This document shows positions 35,382 to 44,474 of a DNA stretch of 64,000 bases, one piece after another. The translations under genes and the position numbers were made by a program. Source of the DNA: Parvibaculaceae bacterium (GTDB lineage Bacteria > Pseudomonadota > Alphaproteobacteria > Parvibaculales > Parvibaculaceae); NCBI GenBank assembly GCA_029209985.1, contig JARGNZ010000012.1:25856-89855 (forward strand). Direction: 5' to 3'. A model generated the notes under the pieces. That model had not been told where the DNA came from. It did not search any database and worked only from the letters and a program-made list of their open reading frames with translations. Every line of letters starts with the position of its first letter. Position 1 is the first letter of the stretch.

Positions 35382-36700
35382 TGGGTATCTTGGATCGTTT
35401 TTCCAAACGAGATAACGAGAGCGGTTTCTCTGGGTCATTCTTTGCAGACAAAGAAAAGGGTGAAAACTTAGGCCGCTTCCAATTGGTGATGGTTGTGGTG
35501 GTTCTTGTAGGCGCGGTTCTGATTACCAGCTTATTGGGCAGTTCCCGTTCAGCCCTTGAACGATCAGGTACGAAAGAGCTTGCCCCCTTAGTGGCGACCA
35601 TCGACGTGCAACCAGCCACACATAGAATTTTTGTAGAAGGAAGTGGAACGGTCGAAACTGGGGCTGACGTCAACATTGTGCCGCAAATCAGTGGGCGCAT
35701 TGAATGGATGAACCCTGACATGCGCTCTGGCGGTCGGTTCGCAGCAAATGAAGTTGTCTTCCGCGTAGAGCCTGTTGAGTACAAATTGGCAGTGCAAAAC
35801 CAACAAGCAAGTGTTGCTTCAGCTCAAACTGATTGGGAATTGGAACAGGCCGAAGGTCAAGCAGCAGCTGCAGAGTGGAAACAGATTAACCCGAATGAAG
35901 CAATCCCTGAGTTGGTTGCGCGTAAGCCCCAAATTCGCCAAGCCTTGGCCAGTCTTCAATCAGCGAAGGCAAGCTTGGCCAATGCGAAACTGGACCTTGC
36001 CCGAACCAACTTTAGTTTTCCATTTTCAGGCCGTGTGCGTGCTTCCACAATTGAAGTGGGCCAATACGTGAGCGCGGGCCAATCTTACGGCACCGCCTAT
36101 TCATTGGATGGGTTGGAAATTGAAGTTCCTCTTGCAGATAAAGATTTGCGCTGGTTCGACCCTGACGGAAACACAAAAGCAGTTGTGACCACAACCTATT
36201 TGGGACGCACCTACGAGCTGCCTGCACATGTGGTACGGACCGGGGCCGAGCTGAACGCACAAACACGGTTTTCCACCGTCATTGTACGCCTTGATCAGCC
36301 AAACACTGAGAATGCCTCCGATGCTCAAGCTGCTAAATCAGCGACTAAACCAGCGACTAAACCAGCGACTAAAGATGAGCGGAGCTATTTATTGCCCGGC
36401 GTATTCGTCAATGTGCGGTTCTTTGGTCCTGAAGTGGATGATCTGTATGAAGTGCCCGTCGAGGCCTTTCAAGAGAACAATATTTTGTGGATGGTGGTTG
36501 ATGGGCGTTTGCAAAGCGTACAGCCACAAATTTTTCACCTCGGGTCTGAGACTAATCTGGTGAAAGGCTTAACCCCGGAAAGCAAGATTGTCTCTCGGGC
36601 TGTGTCAGGTGCCGTTGATGGCATGAGTGTGCGTGTGTTTGATGGCTTGGCCGCTGGCGCAGCCGCAGCCGCAGCCACAGCCACGGAGGCGGCTCAATGA
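35381..36700 (+). CDS. RND efflux periplasmic adaptor
   Basis: This 439-residue membrane-fusion protein has one N-terminal anchor (LVMVVVVLVGAVLITSLLG), a lipoyl-like and hairpin region (EGSGTVETGADVNIVPQISG; coiled coil around residues 130-200) and beta-barrel domains. Two simple-sequence stretches stand out: a threefold 12-base repeat coding (S/P)ATK at 36341-36373, and an alanine run near the C-terminus coded by GCAGCC repeats. Both lie in surface linkers and may vary in length among strains. Start and stop overlap the neighbours (TAATG, ATGA), so the three efflux genes are co-translated. Confidence 0.9.
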   Translation: MGILDRFSKRDNESGFSGSFFADKEKGENLGRFQLVMVVVVLVGAVLITSLLGSSRSALERSGTKELAPLVATIDVQPATHRIFVEGSGTVETGADVNIVPQISGRIEWMNPDMRSGGRFAANEVVFRVEPVEYKLAVQNQQASVASAQTDWELEQAEGQAAAAEWKQINPNEAIPELVARKPQIRQALASLQSAKASLANAKLDLARTNFSFPFSGRVRASTIEVGQYVSAGQSYGTAYSLDGLEIEVPLADKDLRWFDPDGNTKAVVTTTYLGRTYELPAHVVRTGAELNAQTRFSTVIVRLDQPNTENASDAQAAKSATKPATKPATKDERSYLLPGVFVNVRFFGPEVDDLYEVPVEAFQENNILWMVVDGRLQSVQPQIFHLGSETNLVKGLTPESKIVSRAVSGAVDGMSVRVFDGLAAGAAAAAATATEAAQ

Positions 36701-39700
36701 CCGACCATCAGTCTCAGCGTAATGGCCTCATCGGCTGGTTTGTGAACAACCATGTTGCTGCCAATCTTTTGATGGCGTTCTTTTTAATCACAGGCCTTTT
36801 AGCCTTGCTCAGCATGCGGGCTGAAACATTCCCGGACATCAATATCAAGCAGATCACTGTCTCTGTCGTCTACGCTGGAGCCACCCCCTATGAGGTGGAA
36901 GACGGTATCACGCGTCGGGTGGAAGAAGCCATTCGGAGTGTTAATGGTGTGGAGACCATCACCTCAACAGCGGTTGAAGGTGTGGGAACTGTGGTCGCGG
37001 AGTTGGATGACTTTGCCGATGAGGATGACGCTTTAAGCGAAATCAAAGATGCGGTCGACAGCATTTCAGACTTCCCTCCCGCTGAAGCCGAAGAGCCTTC
37101 CGTCACTAAATTGACAGCAACCTCTGGCGTGATGACATTGGTTGTTTACGGTGAGGGAAGTGAGAAATCCATTCGTGAAAATGCAGAGCGCCTTCAAGAC
37201 GAGTTACTTTTGCTGCCGGGCGTGTCTATTGTCAATTTGCGGGGTGTAAGGACTTATGAAATCTCTATTGAGATCAGCGAAGATGTGTTGCGCCAATACG
37301 GCTTAACACTGGCAGAAGTTTCAGACACCATCAGTAAATCTTCCTTGGATTTACCCGCTGGCTCGATCAAAACCAAGAGTGGCGAAATATTGCTGCGGAC
37401 ATCCGCCAAAAGCTACACAGGACAAGAGTTCGGCGACATCGTCATTCGCAGCCAAGTGAACGGCGGCGTGTTGCGATTGCGCGATATCGCAAGCATCCGT
37501 GATAGTTTTAGCGAGGAAGATATTGTCAGCCTGTTTGAAGGAAAGCCCGCAGCTTTCATCAATGTGAATAGAACGGGTGAACAAGACTCGTTGACAATAG
37601 AAGCGTCTGTCAAAGAAATGCTGGGAGCTTTTTCTCTGCCAAAAGGCCTTGATCTGGTGATTTGGGACAACCAAACCGATATCCTACGAGATCGGATCAG
37701 CCTTCTTGTGCGCAATGCCATTCTTGGGTTTGCGTTGGTCTTCTTCTCGCTGGTCATGTTTTTGGACTTGAAGCTGGCTTTTTGGACCAGTATGGGCATT
37801 CCGATTTCCTTTCTGGGCGGATTGATGATTGCGTCGTATTTCGGCATTACCATCAATATGGTCTCGCTTTTTGCACTCATCGTTGTGCTGGGTATCGTCG
37901 TGGACGACGCCATCGTGGCGGGTGAGAATATATTCACAGAACAAGAGTCGGGCCTCAAAGGCCCCGGTGCGGCATTGGCCGGGGTGCGGGGCATTGCCGC
38001 TCCCGTCGCCGTTGGCGTGTTCACCACCATGGCCGCCTTTGCACCGTTGCTTTTTGTGACCGGTGTTCTGGGGCAGATCATGAGTGCTGTCCCCATCATT
38101 GTGATTTGCGTGCTTTTGGTCTCGCTGTTTGAGGCCTTCTTTATTCTCCCAGCGCATTTATCTGCGGATACGCGGTGGAGCCGTGGCCCCCTTAAACGTC
38201 TGCAAACCAAAATCAGTGAGGGCCTTCAAAATTTCACTCAAACTAAATTACGCCGCTGGGTGGAAAGAGCCATTCGGGTGAAGTACCTGACGTTGGCAAT
38301 AGGCTTGGCCGGATTAATTTTGATGGTCGGGATTATCCAAGGCGGTTTTGTTCGGTTTGTTTTCTTCCCAGATACAGAAGCCGACAGTTTAACCGCAGAG
38401 CTGACCTTGCCAGAGGGTACGCCGGTGGAAACCACATTGGCGGTAACGCGCCAACTGTTGGCCGCTGCAGAAAAGTTGAATAAGGAAATTGCAGAAGATT
38501 CAGCTCCCGGTACGCCAGAGGTGTTTCAACGGACATCCGCTGTTATTGGCCAAGGGGTCAGCAGTCGGGGGCCGGGCGGGTCGGGCGCGCAGGGCGCAAC
38601 ATCAGCCCATTTGTCGCAAATAAGAATTGAGCTTTCGGGCAGTGATGACCGGAACTTTTCTTCCGGTGAGCTGGAAGCTGCATGGCGCGACGCGATCGGC
38701 CCCCTTCCCGGTATTGAGAGCCTCACAATTGATAGCTCATTGTTCTCAGGAGACCCCGACGTGGAGGTGCGTTTAAGCCACCAAGACGAAGAGCGGTTGA
38801 TGGAAGCAACCGAGGCTCTGAAAGCTGCGATAGCTCAAGTGACCGGTGCGGTGGAAATTGAAGACAGTTTTGATTTGGGCAAACGCCAATTGGAGTTTAC
38901 GTTGACGCCGGCTGGTTATGCAGCGGGATTGACGACCAACGACCTGGCCAGCCAAGTGCGTGAAGCATTTTATGGGAATGAAGTTCAGCGCATTCAACGC
39001 GGGCGCGAAGAACTTAAAGTGATGGTGCGCTATCCAGAAGCAGAACGCCGTTCCTTAAACGATGTATTTGATATGCGTGTGCGCCTTGCCGATGGCTCCG
39101 AAGCCCCATTGTTGGCGATGGCCAGCATTTCAGAAAGTCGCGGCTTTTCGAAAATCACCCGTGTGGATGGTCGCCGTATTGCCTCTGTGACAGCTGAAGT
39201 TGACGGTGCTATTGCCACCCCAGGGCAGGTGAATGAGGTGATCTGGGCTGACATTATGCCTCAGCTCTTGATTGACATTCCCGGCTTGGTTGCATCCCAA
39301 GAAGGCCAATCCAGAGAGCAAGCTGAAGACGTAGCATCGTTAAGTGAGAACCTGCTGATTGCCATCTTTATCATTTATGTGGTGCTGGCAGCTCAGCTGA
39401 AAAGTTACATTCAGCCGTTGATTATTTTGATGGCAGTGCCTTTTGGATTCTTTGGCGCCATTCTGGGTCACCTTTTGATGGGCTATGACCTGACCTTTAT
39501 TTCAGTGTTTGGTATGGTGGCGTTGTCGGGTGTTGTGGTGAACGACAGCATCGTTTTAGTGGACTATTACAATCAATTGGTGCGGGAAGGGATGCGGCCT
39601 AGTGAGGCGGCAGTTTCGGCGGCTGTGCGTCGTTTCCGGCCCATTATGCTGACGACCGCCACAACTGTGCTGGGTCTGTTGCCGATGTTGACGGAAACCA

Positions 39701-39852
39701 GCTTGCAAGCGCAGTTCCTCATTCCCATGGCGATCAGTTTGGCGTTTGGCATTCTCATGGCAAGTGGCGTGATCTTGTTTATTGTCCCCACCATTACCTT
39801 GATAATTGAAGACATACGCCATCGAGGAAAAACCGATGAAGTAGAGATCTAA
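36697..39852 (+). CDS. RND efflux pump, inner-membrane subunit 1
   Basis: This 1051-residue AcrB-fold transporter has twelve membrane helices, two large periplasmic loops, and the proton-relay motif GIVVDDAIVAGEN in TM4. A glycine/serine-rich stretch, SSRGPGGSGAQGATSAH, lies in the second periplasmic half. It exports substrates by proton antiport with the adaptor and outer-membrane partner upstream. Substrates are unknown. It sits directly downstream of exbB-exbD-tonB on the same strand. A terminator follows. Confidence 0.93.
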   Translation: MTDHQSQRNGLIGWFVNNHVAANLLMAFFLITGLLALLSMRAETFPDINIKQITVSVVYAGATPYEVEDGITRRVEEAIRSVNGVETITSTAVEGVGTVVAELDDFADEDDALSEIKDAVDSISDFPPAEAEEPSVTKLTATSGVMTLVVYGEGSEKSIRENAERLQDELLLLPGVSIVNLRGVRTYEISIEISEDVLRQYGLTLAEVSDTISKSSLDLPAGSIKTKSGEILLRTSAKSYTGQEFGDIVIRSQVNGGVLRLRDIASIRDSFSEEDIVSLFEGKPAAFINVNRTGEQDSLTIEASVKEMLGAFSLPKGLDLVIWDNQTDILRDRISLLVRNAILGFALVFFSLVMFLDLKLAFWTSMGIPISFLGGLMIASYFGITINMVSLFALIVVLGIVVDDAIVAGENIFTEQESGLKGPGAALAGVRGIAAPVAVGVFTTMAAFAPLLFVTGVLGQIMSAVPIIVICVLLVSLFEAFFILPAHLSADTRWSRGPLKRLQTKISEGLQNFTQTKLRRWVERAIRVKYLTLAIGLAGLILMVGIIQGGFVRFVFFPDTEADSLTAELTLPEGTPVETTLAVTRQLLAAAEKLNKEIAEDSAPGTPEVFQRTSAVIGQGVSSRGPGGSGAQGATSAHLSQIRIELSGSDDRNFSSGELEAAWRDAIGPLPGIESLTIDSSLFSGDPDVEVRLSHQDEERLMEATEALKAAIAQVTGAVEIEDSFDLGKRQLEFTLTPAGYAAGLTTNDLASQVREAFYGNEVQRIQRGREELKVMVRYPEAERRSLNDVFDMRVRLADGSEAPLLAMASISESRGFSKITRVDGRRIASVTAEVDGAIATPGQVNEVIWADIMPQLLIDIPGLVASQEGQSREQAEDVASLSENLLIAIFIIYVVLAAQLKSYIQPLIILMAVPFGFFGAILGHLLMGYDLTFISVFGMVALSGVVVNDSIVLVDYYNQLVREGMRPSEAAVSAAVRRFRPIMLTTATTVLGLLPMLTETSLQAQFLIPMAISLAFGILMASGVILFIVPTITLIIEDIRHRGKTDEVEI

Positions 39853-39855
39853 GAG

Positions 39856-39891
39856 AAGGCCGGTTTGCAGAGTGCAAAGCCGGCCTTTCTT
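39856..39891. terminator. Terminator between the efflux operon and phaD
   Basis: AAGGCCGG-TTTGCA (39856-39869) pairs with TGCAAAGCCGGCCTT (39873-39887), leaving one bulged base, and is followed by TTCTTT on the plus strand. The stem can also serve the convergent regulator gene. Confidence 0.85.
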
Positions 39892-39906
39892 TATGTGCCT
39901 GAGTGG

Positions 39907-40542
39907 TTATGCGGCATCTGTTTGTTGATAGAACAGACTGATAAGTTCAACAAAATCATCTTCCCGCTCCCCCATATAGGGGGCAAATTGCAACAATATT
40001 TGATAGACACCCCGGTGGATCACGGCAGGTCCATCATCATCTGCCTCCATCACCGTTGCAAAGTTCAGCCAGTAAGTCAGAACCATCGTGATGTGAAGCG
40101 CGAGACTTTCTTTTTGTGGGTCAGATAGTGTGACCATGCCTTGGCGCTGTAAGTTTTCGGTCAGGGCCACGATGGCTCTATTTTTTCGTGCGACGATTTC
40201 CCGAAAGCGTCGGGCTAAATCGGGAAAGCGTCCGAGCAGGTCATTGAGGTTGCGATAAAAAAATCTGAAGTCAAAGATTTCCTCAAAAATCACGTAGAGG
40301 TAAACCCAATTATCTTCGACCGTGAAGGGCTTCTCAAACGGCCCTTCAAGCACGATCCGCATTTCTTCTTCAAAGCTCGCAAAAAGCTCGGGAATGATTA
40401 CTTCCTTGCCACGAAAGTGATAGTAAAGATTCCCCGGACTGATATCGACTTCATTGGCAATGTCGACGGTCGAGACATTGGCCTCGCCGTCTTGATTGAA
40501 CAAAAGCAAGCTGTTCTTGAGAATACGGTCGCGCGTTTTCAT
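39907..40542 (-). CDS. phaD: TetR-family regulator, PhaD-like
   Basis: This 211-residue TetR protein begins MKTRDRILKNSLLLFNQDGE and continues NVSTVDIANEVDISPGNLYYHF, very close to PhaD of Pseudomonas as I remember it. PhaD activates phasin genes and senses an intermediate of polyhydroxyalkanoate metabolism. The neighbours, two phasin-like genes upstream on the same strand, support the call. It starts 5 bp after the phaF-like gene. No phaC synthase gene is in the window. Confidence 0.75.
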   Translation of the reverse strand: MKTRDRILKNSLLLFNQDGEANVSTVDIANEVDISPGNLYYHFRGKEVIIPELFASFEEEMRIVLEGPFEKPFTVEDNWVYLYVIFEEIFDFRFFYRNLNDLLGRFPDLARRFREIVARKNRAIVALTENLQRQGMVTLSDPQKESLALHITMVLTYWLNFATVMEADDDGPAVIHRGVYQILLQFAPYMGEREDDFVELISLFYQQTDAA

Positions 40543-40547
40543 AGGCC

Positions 40548-41111
40548 TTAGCCTTTTGTTGTTTTACGCTTTGCAGTCGTCTTTGTTTTGGACTTCGCTT
40601 TCGCCTTAGGTTTGGCTTTTGCTGCAACCTTTGCTTTGGCTTTAGCCTTCGCTTTCGGCTTTGTTTTTACTTTAGCCTTAGCCTTAGCCTTAGCCTTAGC
40701 TTTCGGGGCTGCTTTCGTCTTCGCTTTTGCGGCAGGTTTGCCGGTGCTTTGTGCACTGAGTGCATCAACTTTGGCAGAAAGCTTTTCAATCTGCTCCGAG
40801 AGATTCTTGATTTCATTAGCTTGGTCGCGGTCCAGCACGTTGAGACCTAAGAGACCACGCATGCGATCCAACCGGTCTTCCACCGACTGCATGGCTTCTT
40901 TTCTGGTCGGCACGCCGCTGTCGGACAATTTATTTTCAAGCGCAACGCCCTTAGAAACAAGCTCTTCAAACATATGGCCGGTTTCCTTGGTGACGCGATT
41001 GACAGTTTCCTGTGCATCATCAACCGCCTGGCCGTAAGCGCCGACGCCTGCAAGCCAAATGCGGCGGGCTACATCAGTCGCTTTTTCTGCGGGTTTTTTC
41101 GGTGTTGTCAT
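40548..41111 (-). CDS. phaF: PhaF-like phasin with a histone-like tail
   Basis: This 187-residue protein has a phasin domain (about residues 1-115, with ARRIWLAGVGAYGQAVDDA and a coiled-coil stretch LSEQIEKLSAKVDALSAQ) and a very basic Lys/Ala repeat tail (KAKAKAKAKVK-type) to the end. In Pseudomonas PhaF the tail binds DNA and helps share granules between daughter cells. The start at 41111 is preferred because GGAGG lies five bases upstream. A terminator lies between this gene and the phaI-like gene, so transcription may drop here. Confidence 0.82.
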   Translation of the reverse strand: MTTPKKPAEKATDVARRIWLAGVGAYGQAVDDAQETVNRVTKETGHMFEELVSKGVALENKLSDSGVPTRKEAMQSVEDRLDRMRGLLGLNVLDRDQANEIKNLSEQIEKLSAKVDALSAQSTGKPAAKAKTKAAPKAKAKAKAKAKVKTKPKAKAKAKAKVAAKAKPKAKAKSKTKTTAKRKTTKG

Positions 41112-41253
41112 TTGGTCCTCCAAGGATCAAGCAAACTTCAATCAGACGATGGCGCTCTCTTGTTCATTACGATGCGAAAAAGAAGCAGGTCATGCAAGAG
41201 CTGATCACTTAAAATTAAAAAAAGTGTAAGCGGAAAACGTATCGGAGGCCTAT

Positions 41254-41293
41254 GGGCAAAAGAAAACCCTCCGGCGGGAGGGGGCCGGAGGGT
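41254..41293 (-). terminator. Terminator between phaI and phaF
   Basis: ACCCTCCGGC (41266-41275) pairs with GCCGGAGGGT (41284-41293). On the minus strand the stem is followed by TTTTCTTTT, a good U-tract. It would end or attenuate transcripts from the phaI-like gene before phaF. Confidence 0.85.
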
Positions 41294-41362
41294 CTCGGGA
41301 GGACGCACCCACCTTCGCGTACTCATGGGGGTGGAAGATGGGTGCAAGCGACGGTCAGGGAG

Positions 41363-41794
41363 TTAGGCTGCTTTCTTGACCGCCGTTTTAGGTGCCTTTG
41401 CAGCGCGAGGGGCGCGGCTCAGGGTGTTTACTTTTTTCGTCAGTGCAGCAACTTCAGCTTCCAACTCTTCAACCCGCGTTGCAGTAGGCACGAATGGGAA
41501 TTTGAGTGAAGCGCGAAGTTTCTCAACTTGACCTTCAAGGTTCAGGTTGGCTGTTTCGCGCGCTTTTGTGACTTCGTCACGTGCTTTAGAAACAGCATCG
41601 CGTGTTTGTTCTTCAACAACAGTGCCTTTGTTGATGAATGTGTCGAACAATTCTTCAGCGCGTTTGCGTGAACCTTCAGAACGTTTCATCGCTTCATCAA
41701 ATGCAGCGCCGTAAACGCCCAAGCCAGCCAACCAAAGATTGCGAGCAACTGGAAGAGCAGCGAATTTAGTTTCTACTTCAGCTTTCTTAGCCAT
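41363..41794 (-). CDS. phaI: PhaI-like phasin
   Basis: This 143-residue phasin has the domain features ARNLWLAGLGVYGAAFDEAMKR and a helical middle (SKARDEVTKARETANLN), then a short coiled coil (VEELEAEVAALTKKV) and a basic alanine-rich end. Phasins coat polyhydroxyalkanoate granules. The start at 41794 is chosen because AGGAG lies 9-13 bases upstream; an earlier reading adds a poor proline-rich leader. It is the first gene of the phaI-phaF-phaD row and ends with its own terminator. Confidence 0.82.
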   Translation of the reverse strand: MAKKAEVETKFAALPVARNLWLAGLGVYGAAFDEAMKRSEGSRKRAEELFDTFINKGTVVEEQTRDAVSKARDEVTKARETANLNLEGQVEKLRASLKFPFVPTATRVEELEAEVAALTKKVNTLSRAPRAAKAPKTAVKKAA

Positions 41795-42096
41795 GATCTC
41801 ATCTCCTATGGGGCTGCCGGGTGGGGGTGGCGATGGCAAAGGCCATCTGTTTGGGGGCGCCCGTCTTGAGTTGATGAATAGGCCGGAAAGACTAGAAAGC
41901 GCATACTAATCTCTAAAAGGAAAAATTAGATGTTATTTTTCAATGGGTTACGAATGCCTTGGGAGGTGAACGTAGGATGAAAAATCCCAGAAATTGCATA
42001 GATATGCTGGTCATAGAGAGAGGAAGGGTGCCCTCAACACAAAAGGCGGCCCATCGGACCGCCTGTGTAGAAACGTACCAGCTAAGAGCTGTAGGG
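41795..42096. other. Intergenic region holding the phaI promoter and the iron-binding-protein terminator
   Basis: About 300 bp without a gene. The right end holds the terminator at 42041-42063; the left part must hold the phaI promoter. I see no clear operator palindrome for the PhaD-like regulator here. Confidence 0.5.
42041..42063 (-). terminator. Terminator of the iron-binding-protein gene
   Basis: GGCGG (42045-42049) pairs with CCGCC (42059-42063), with two more inner pairs past a mismatch. On the minus strand it is followed by TTTT, 34 bases beyond the stop at 42097. Confidence 0.75.
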
Positions 42097-43164
42097 TTAT
42101 TTCCAACCAGCCCGATCGTAAACCATAACGGCTTTAGCTTGGTTTAATCCCAGTACGGAGGTGTTGAGATTGTCCTCTTTGAACGTCCCAAACTCTGCAA
42201 TGGGACCTCTTGCGGCAAAGGCAGGCACAATAGGATATTCGTTATTGCCCTCTGAAAGCAAATGTTGTGCGGTTTCATTGGTCAGATAGGTGAGGAACGC
42301 AAGGGCCGCTTCTTTATGCGGCGCGTATTTCAAAACGCCCGCCCCAGAAATGTTTACGTGTGTGCCTGTCGTGTCTTGATTGGGAAAGAGAATGTCAATT
42401 TTTTCGGCTTGTGCCCGTTCGTCTTCATCCTTAGACCCAAGCATACGCCCCACGTAGTAAGTGTTCACCACGGCGACCTGGCATTCGCCCGCAGCAACTG
42501 CGCGGATTTGCGACCGGTCATTGCCTTGAGGGGGGCGAGCAAAGTTAGCGACAACACCTTTGGCCCATGTTTCTGCTTTTTCCTCTCCCAGATGCTCAAT
42601 CAATCCCGCCATCAAGGAGATATTGTAAATGTTGGAGGAAGAACGAATGCAAACTTTGCCTTTAAGATTTTCATTGGCGAGGTCTTCGTATGAATTCAAC
42701 CCTTCGGGCAGACCGGTTTCTTTGTTGTAAACGATCACGCGGGCCCGCTTTGAGAGACCGTACCACAAGCCATCAGGGTGGCGCAGGTGCGCGGGAATGC
42801 GTTCGTCCAACTCAGGCGCGCTCACCGGTTGGAAAATATCTTTTTCGACAGCCCGCCACAAACGTCCGCCGTCTACCGTGATCAGCAGATCAGCTGGACT
42901 ATTTTCGCCTTCATTGACAATCCGAGCAATCAGCTCGTCACTGTTTCCCTCAATGAGGTTGATGTTAATGCCCGTGCTGTCCGTGAAGTTTTCGTATAGA
43001 TCGAGGTCAGTGTCATAGTGACGTGCTGAATAGATATTGAGGTCTTCGGCCTGCGCAGTTGCATACGGCAGGAAAGTGGAAAAAGCCAAAAGGGCAAGGG
43101 TCGTCGGGACCATACCAAGAGAGGCAAAACGGAAACTAGGAAATTTGTGCACGGAACACCTCAT
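42097..43164 (-). CDS. Fe(III) ABC transporter substrate-binding protein (FbpA/FutA-like)
   Basis: This 355-residue periplasmic binding protein has a signal peptide (cleavage near AQAEDL) and then LNIYSARHYDTDLDLYENF, as in FutA/FbpA iron binders. The iron-coordinating tyrosine pair is visible in VVNTYYVGRML. It binds ferric iron and hands it to the permease at 44475. It lies 112 bp downstream of its ATPase gene on the same strand and has a Fur-like site in that gap, so it can be expressed apart from the ATPase. Confidence 0.9.
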   Translation of the reverse strand: MRCSVHKFPSFRFASLGMVPTTLALLAFSTFLPYATAQAEDLNIYSARHYDTDLDLYENFTDSTGININLIEGNSDELIARIVNEGENSPADLLITVDGGRLWRAVEKDIFQPVSAPELDERIPAHLRHPDGLWYGLSKRARVIVYNKETGLPEGLNSYEDLANENLKGKVCIRSSSNIYNISLMAGLIEHLGEEKAETWAKGVVANFARPPQGNDRSQIRAVAAGECQVAVVNTYYVGRMLGSKDEDERAQAEKIDILFPNQDTTGTHVNISGAGVLKYAPHKEAALAFLTYLTNETAQHLLSEGNNEYPIVPAFAARGPIAEFGTFKEDNLNTSVLGLNQAKAVMVYDRAGWK

Positions 43165-43188
43165 TTAACGGTCCAGCAAGTGGATATT

Positions 43189-43207
43189 AATAACGATACT
43201 CATTTGA
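43189..43207 (-). promoter_or_regulatory. Fur-like site before the iron-binding-protein gene
   Basis: AATAACGATACTCATTTGA matches the 19-bp Fur consensus at about 13 positions and lies 24 bases upstream of the ATG at 43164. It is weaker than the site at 12450. Confidence 0.45.
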
Positions 43208-43276
43208 ATGTAGAGAGTGGTAGGGGGTTTTGCAACCATTCCGCAGGGCTGAAAGATAGAAGCCCAGTGTTGCGCC

Positions 43277-44344
43277 CTAGGCCCCGGTGTGAGGTGGAAA
43301 GGCAAACGCGGCGCTTGAATCATACTCAATGTCCACAATCATGCCGAGATTGAACCGGTCAGCATCTGCCAATTGTACACGCAGCCGTGCGGCTTGGGGC
43401 CGTGCCCGCAATACAACATTGGCAAGCCAGTGATGGCCGACAAACCGTAAGTCTTCGATAACATACGGCGAATTGGAGCCTGCTTCTGCCGGGCGCAGAT
43501 GAATGGCATCAGGCCGTAGGATGACTTTACCCACCGCTCCCGTGGGCGTGCCGAGCGGCGTGTCAGCTAAGGACAAAGACCCAAAAACAAAATCAGCTTG
43601 CCCGCCTGCAAAGCGGGCTTCAAACGCCATGGCATCCCCGAACATGCCTGCAACCAACGCGCTCTCTGGTTTGAGGAACAGGTCTTCAGGGCGGCCAAAC
43701 TGGGCCAAGCTTCCTTGTTCAATCACAGCAATTTTGTCGGCAATTTCCATAGCCTCATCCGGGTCATGGGTCACAATAAGCGTGACAGCTCCCGATTGCT
43801 TCAAAGCCATACGGGCATCTTCGCGTAATTGACGCCGACGGGTCACATCGACGCTAGCAAAAGGTTCATCCAGCAACATCACTTCGGGGGCTGGGGCCAA
43901 CGCGCGGGCCAGTGCAACCCGTTGCATTTCACCGCCGGACAACGTGTGGGGAAAGCGTTCTTCGTATCCCGCTAAGCCCACGTTGAGAAGCTGGGTGGAA
44001 ATACTGCGATTGGCCGCATCCATTTCCATGCCGTGTAGACCAAAGCCAATGTTTTTTGCGACCGACATATGGGGAAACAGGGCGCTATCTTGAAAGACCA
44101 TGCCGATGGGTCTTTTTTCGGGGGGGGAGGACATTGTGGCATCCGCCAACACGGTGTCCCCCAAACAAATTTTCCCCTGCTGCAAGGTTTCCAGCCCGGC
44201 GGCTAACCGTAAGAGGGTGGTTTTGCCACTGCCAGAAGTGCCCAATAAGCAGACGATTTCACCCTTTTTAGCAGTCAGAGAAATATCTTTCAGAATGGGG
44301 TCCGCGCCGTAACTGTGGCGTATGTTCTCAAAAGATAGACTCAT
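43277..44344 (-). CDS. Fe(III) ABC transporter ATPase (FbpC-like)
   Basis: This 355-residue ATPase has Walker A (GTSGSGKTT), signature (LSGGEMQR), Walker B (VMLLDEPFASVD) and a C-terminal TOBE-type domain. It energises the permease encoded divergently at 44475. The two genes share a 130-bp promoter region with a perfect 20-bp palindrome (44381-44400). The binding-protein gene follows downstream. Confidence 0.9.
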   Translation of the reverse strand: MSLSFENIRHSYGADPILKDISLTAKKGEIVCLLGTSGSGKTTLLRLAAGLETLQQGKICLGDTVLADATMSSPPEKRPIGMVFQDSALFPHMSVAKNIGFGLHGMEMDAANRSISTQLLNVGLAGYEERFPHTLSGGEMQRVALARALAPAPEVMLLDEPFASVDVTRRRQLREDARMALKQSGAVTLIVTHDPDEAMEIADKIAVIEQGSLAQFGRPEDLFLKPESALVAGMFGDAMAFEARFAGGQADFVFGSLSLADTPLGTPTGAVGKVILRPDAIHLRPAEAGSNSPYVIEDLRFVGHHWLANVVLRARPQAARLRVQLADADRFNLGMIVDIEYDSSAAFAFPPHTGA

Positions 44345-44380
44345 ATGTGCTCAGCTTATAATTCGGGGTATTTGGAAAGA

Positions 44381-44400
44381 GACGCAAAATCATTTGCGTC
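44381..44400. promoter_or_regulatory. Perfect 20-bp palindrome between divergent iron-transporter genes
   Basis: GACGCAAA (44381-44388) and TTTGCGTC (44393-44400) are perfect arms around ATCA. It lies 37 bases from the ATPase start and 75 from the permease start, a position suited to control of both. It does not resemble a Fur box; the binder is unknown. Confidence 0.55.
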
Positions 44401-44474
44401 AGGCCGGACATAGTTGTAGCAGGGAATACGAAGAGGTCACATAAATAATATTGTGCCACAACTAGGTAGCTGTA

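Noticed and set aside
37413..38210. 265-residue open frame antisense to the RND pump
   Set aside because: It mirrors the codon pattern of the pump gene on the other strand and shows no domain of its own.
40590..40740. Short repeats resembling a CRISPR or minisatellite
   Set aside because: They code the KAKAKA tail of PhaF, have irregular length and no spacers.
40588..41037. Hydrophobic-looking frame opposite phaF
   Set aside because: The alternating Phe/Ala run is the complement of the Lys/Ala repeat of the PhaF tail, not a membrane protein.
41800..41900. Possible sigma-54 promoter before phaI
   Set aside because: The GG and GC elements are 11 rather than 10 bases apart and the flanks do not match the consensus.
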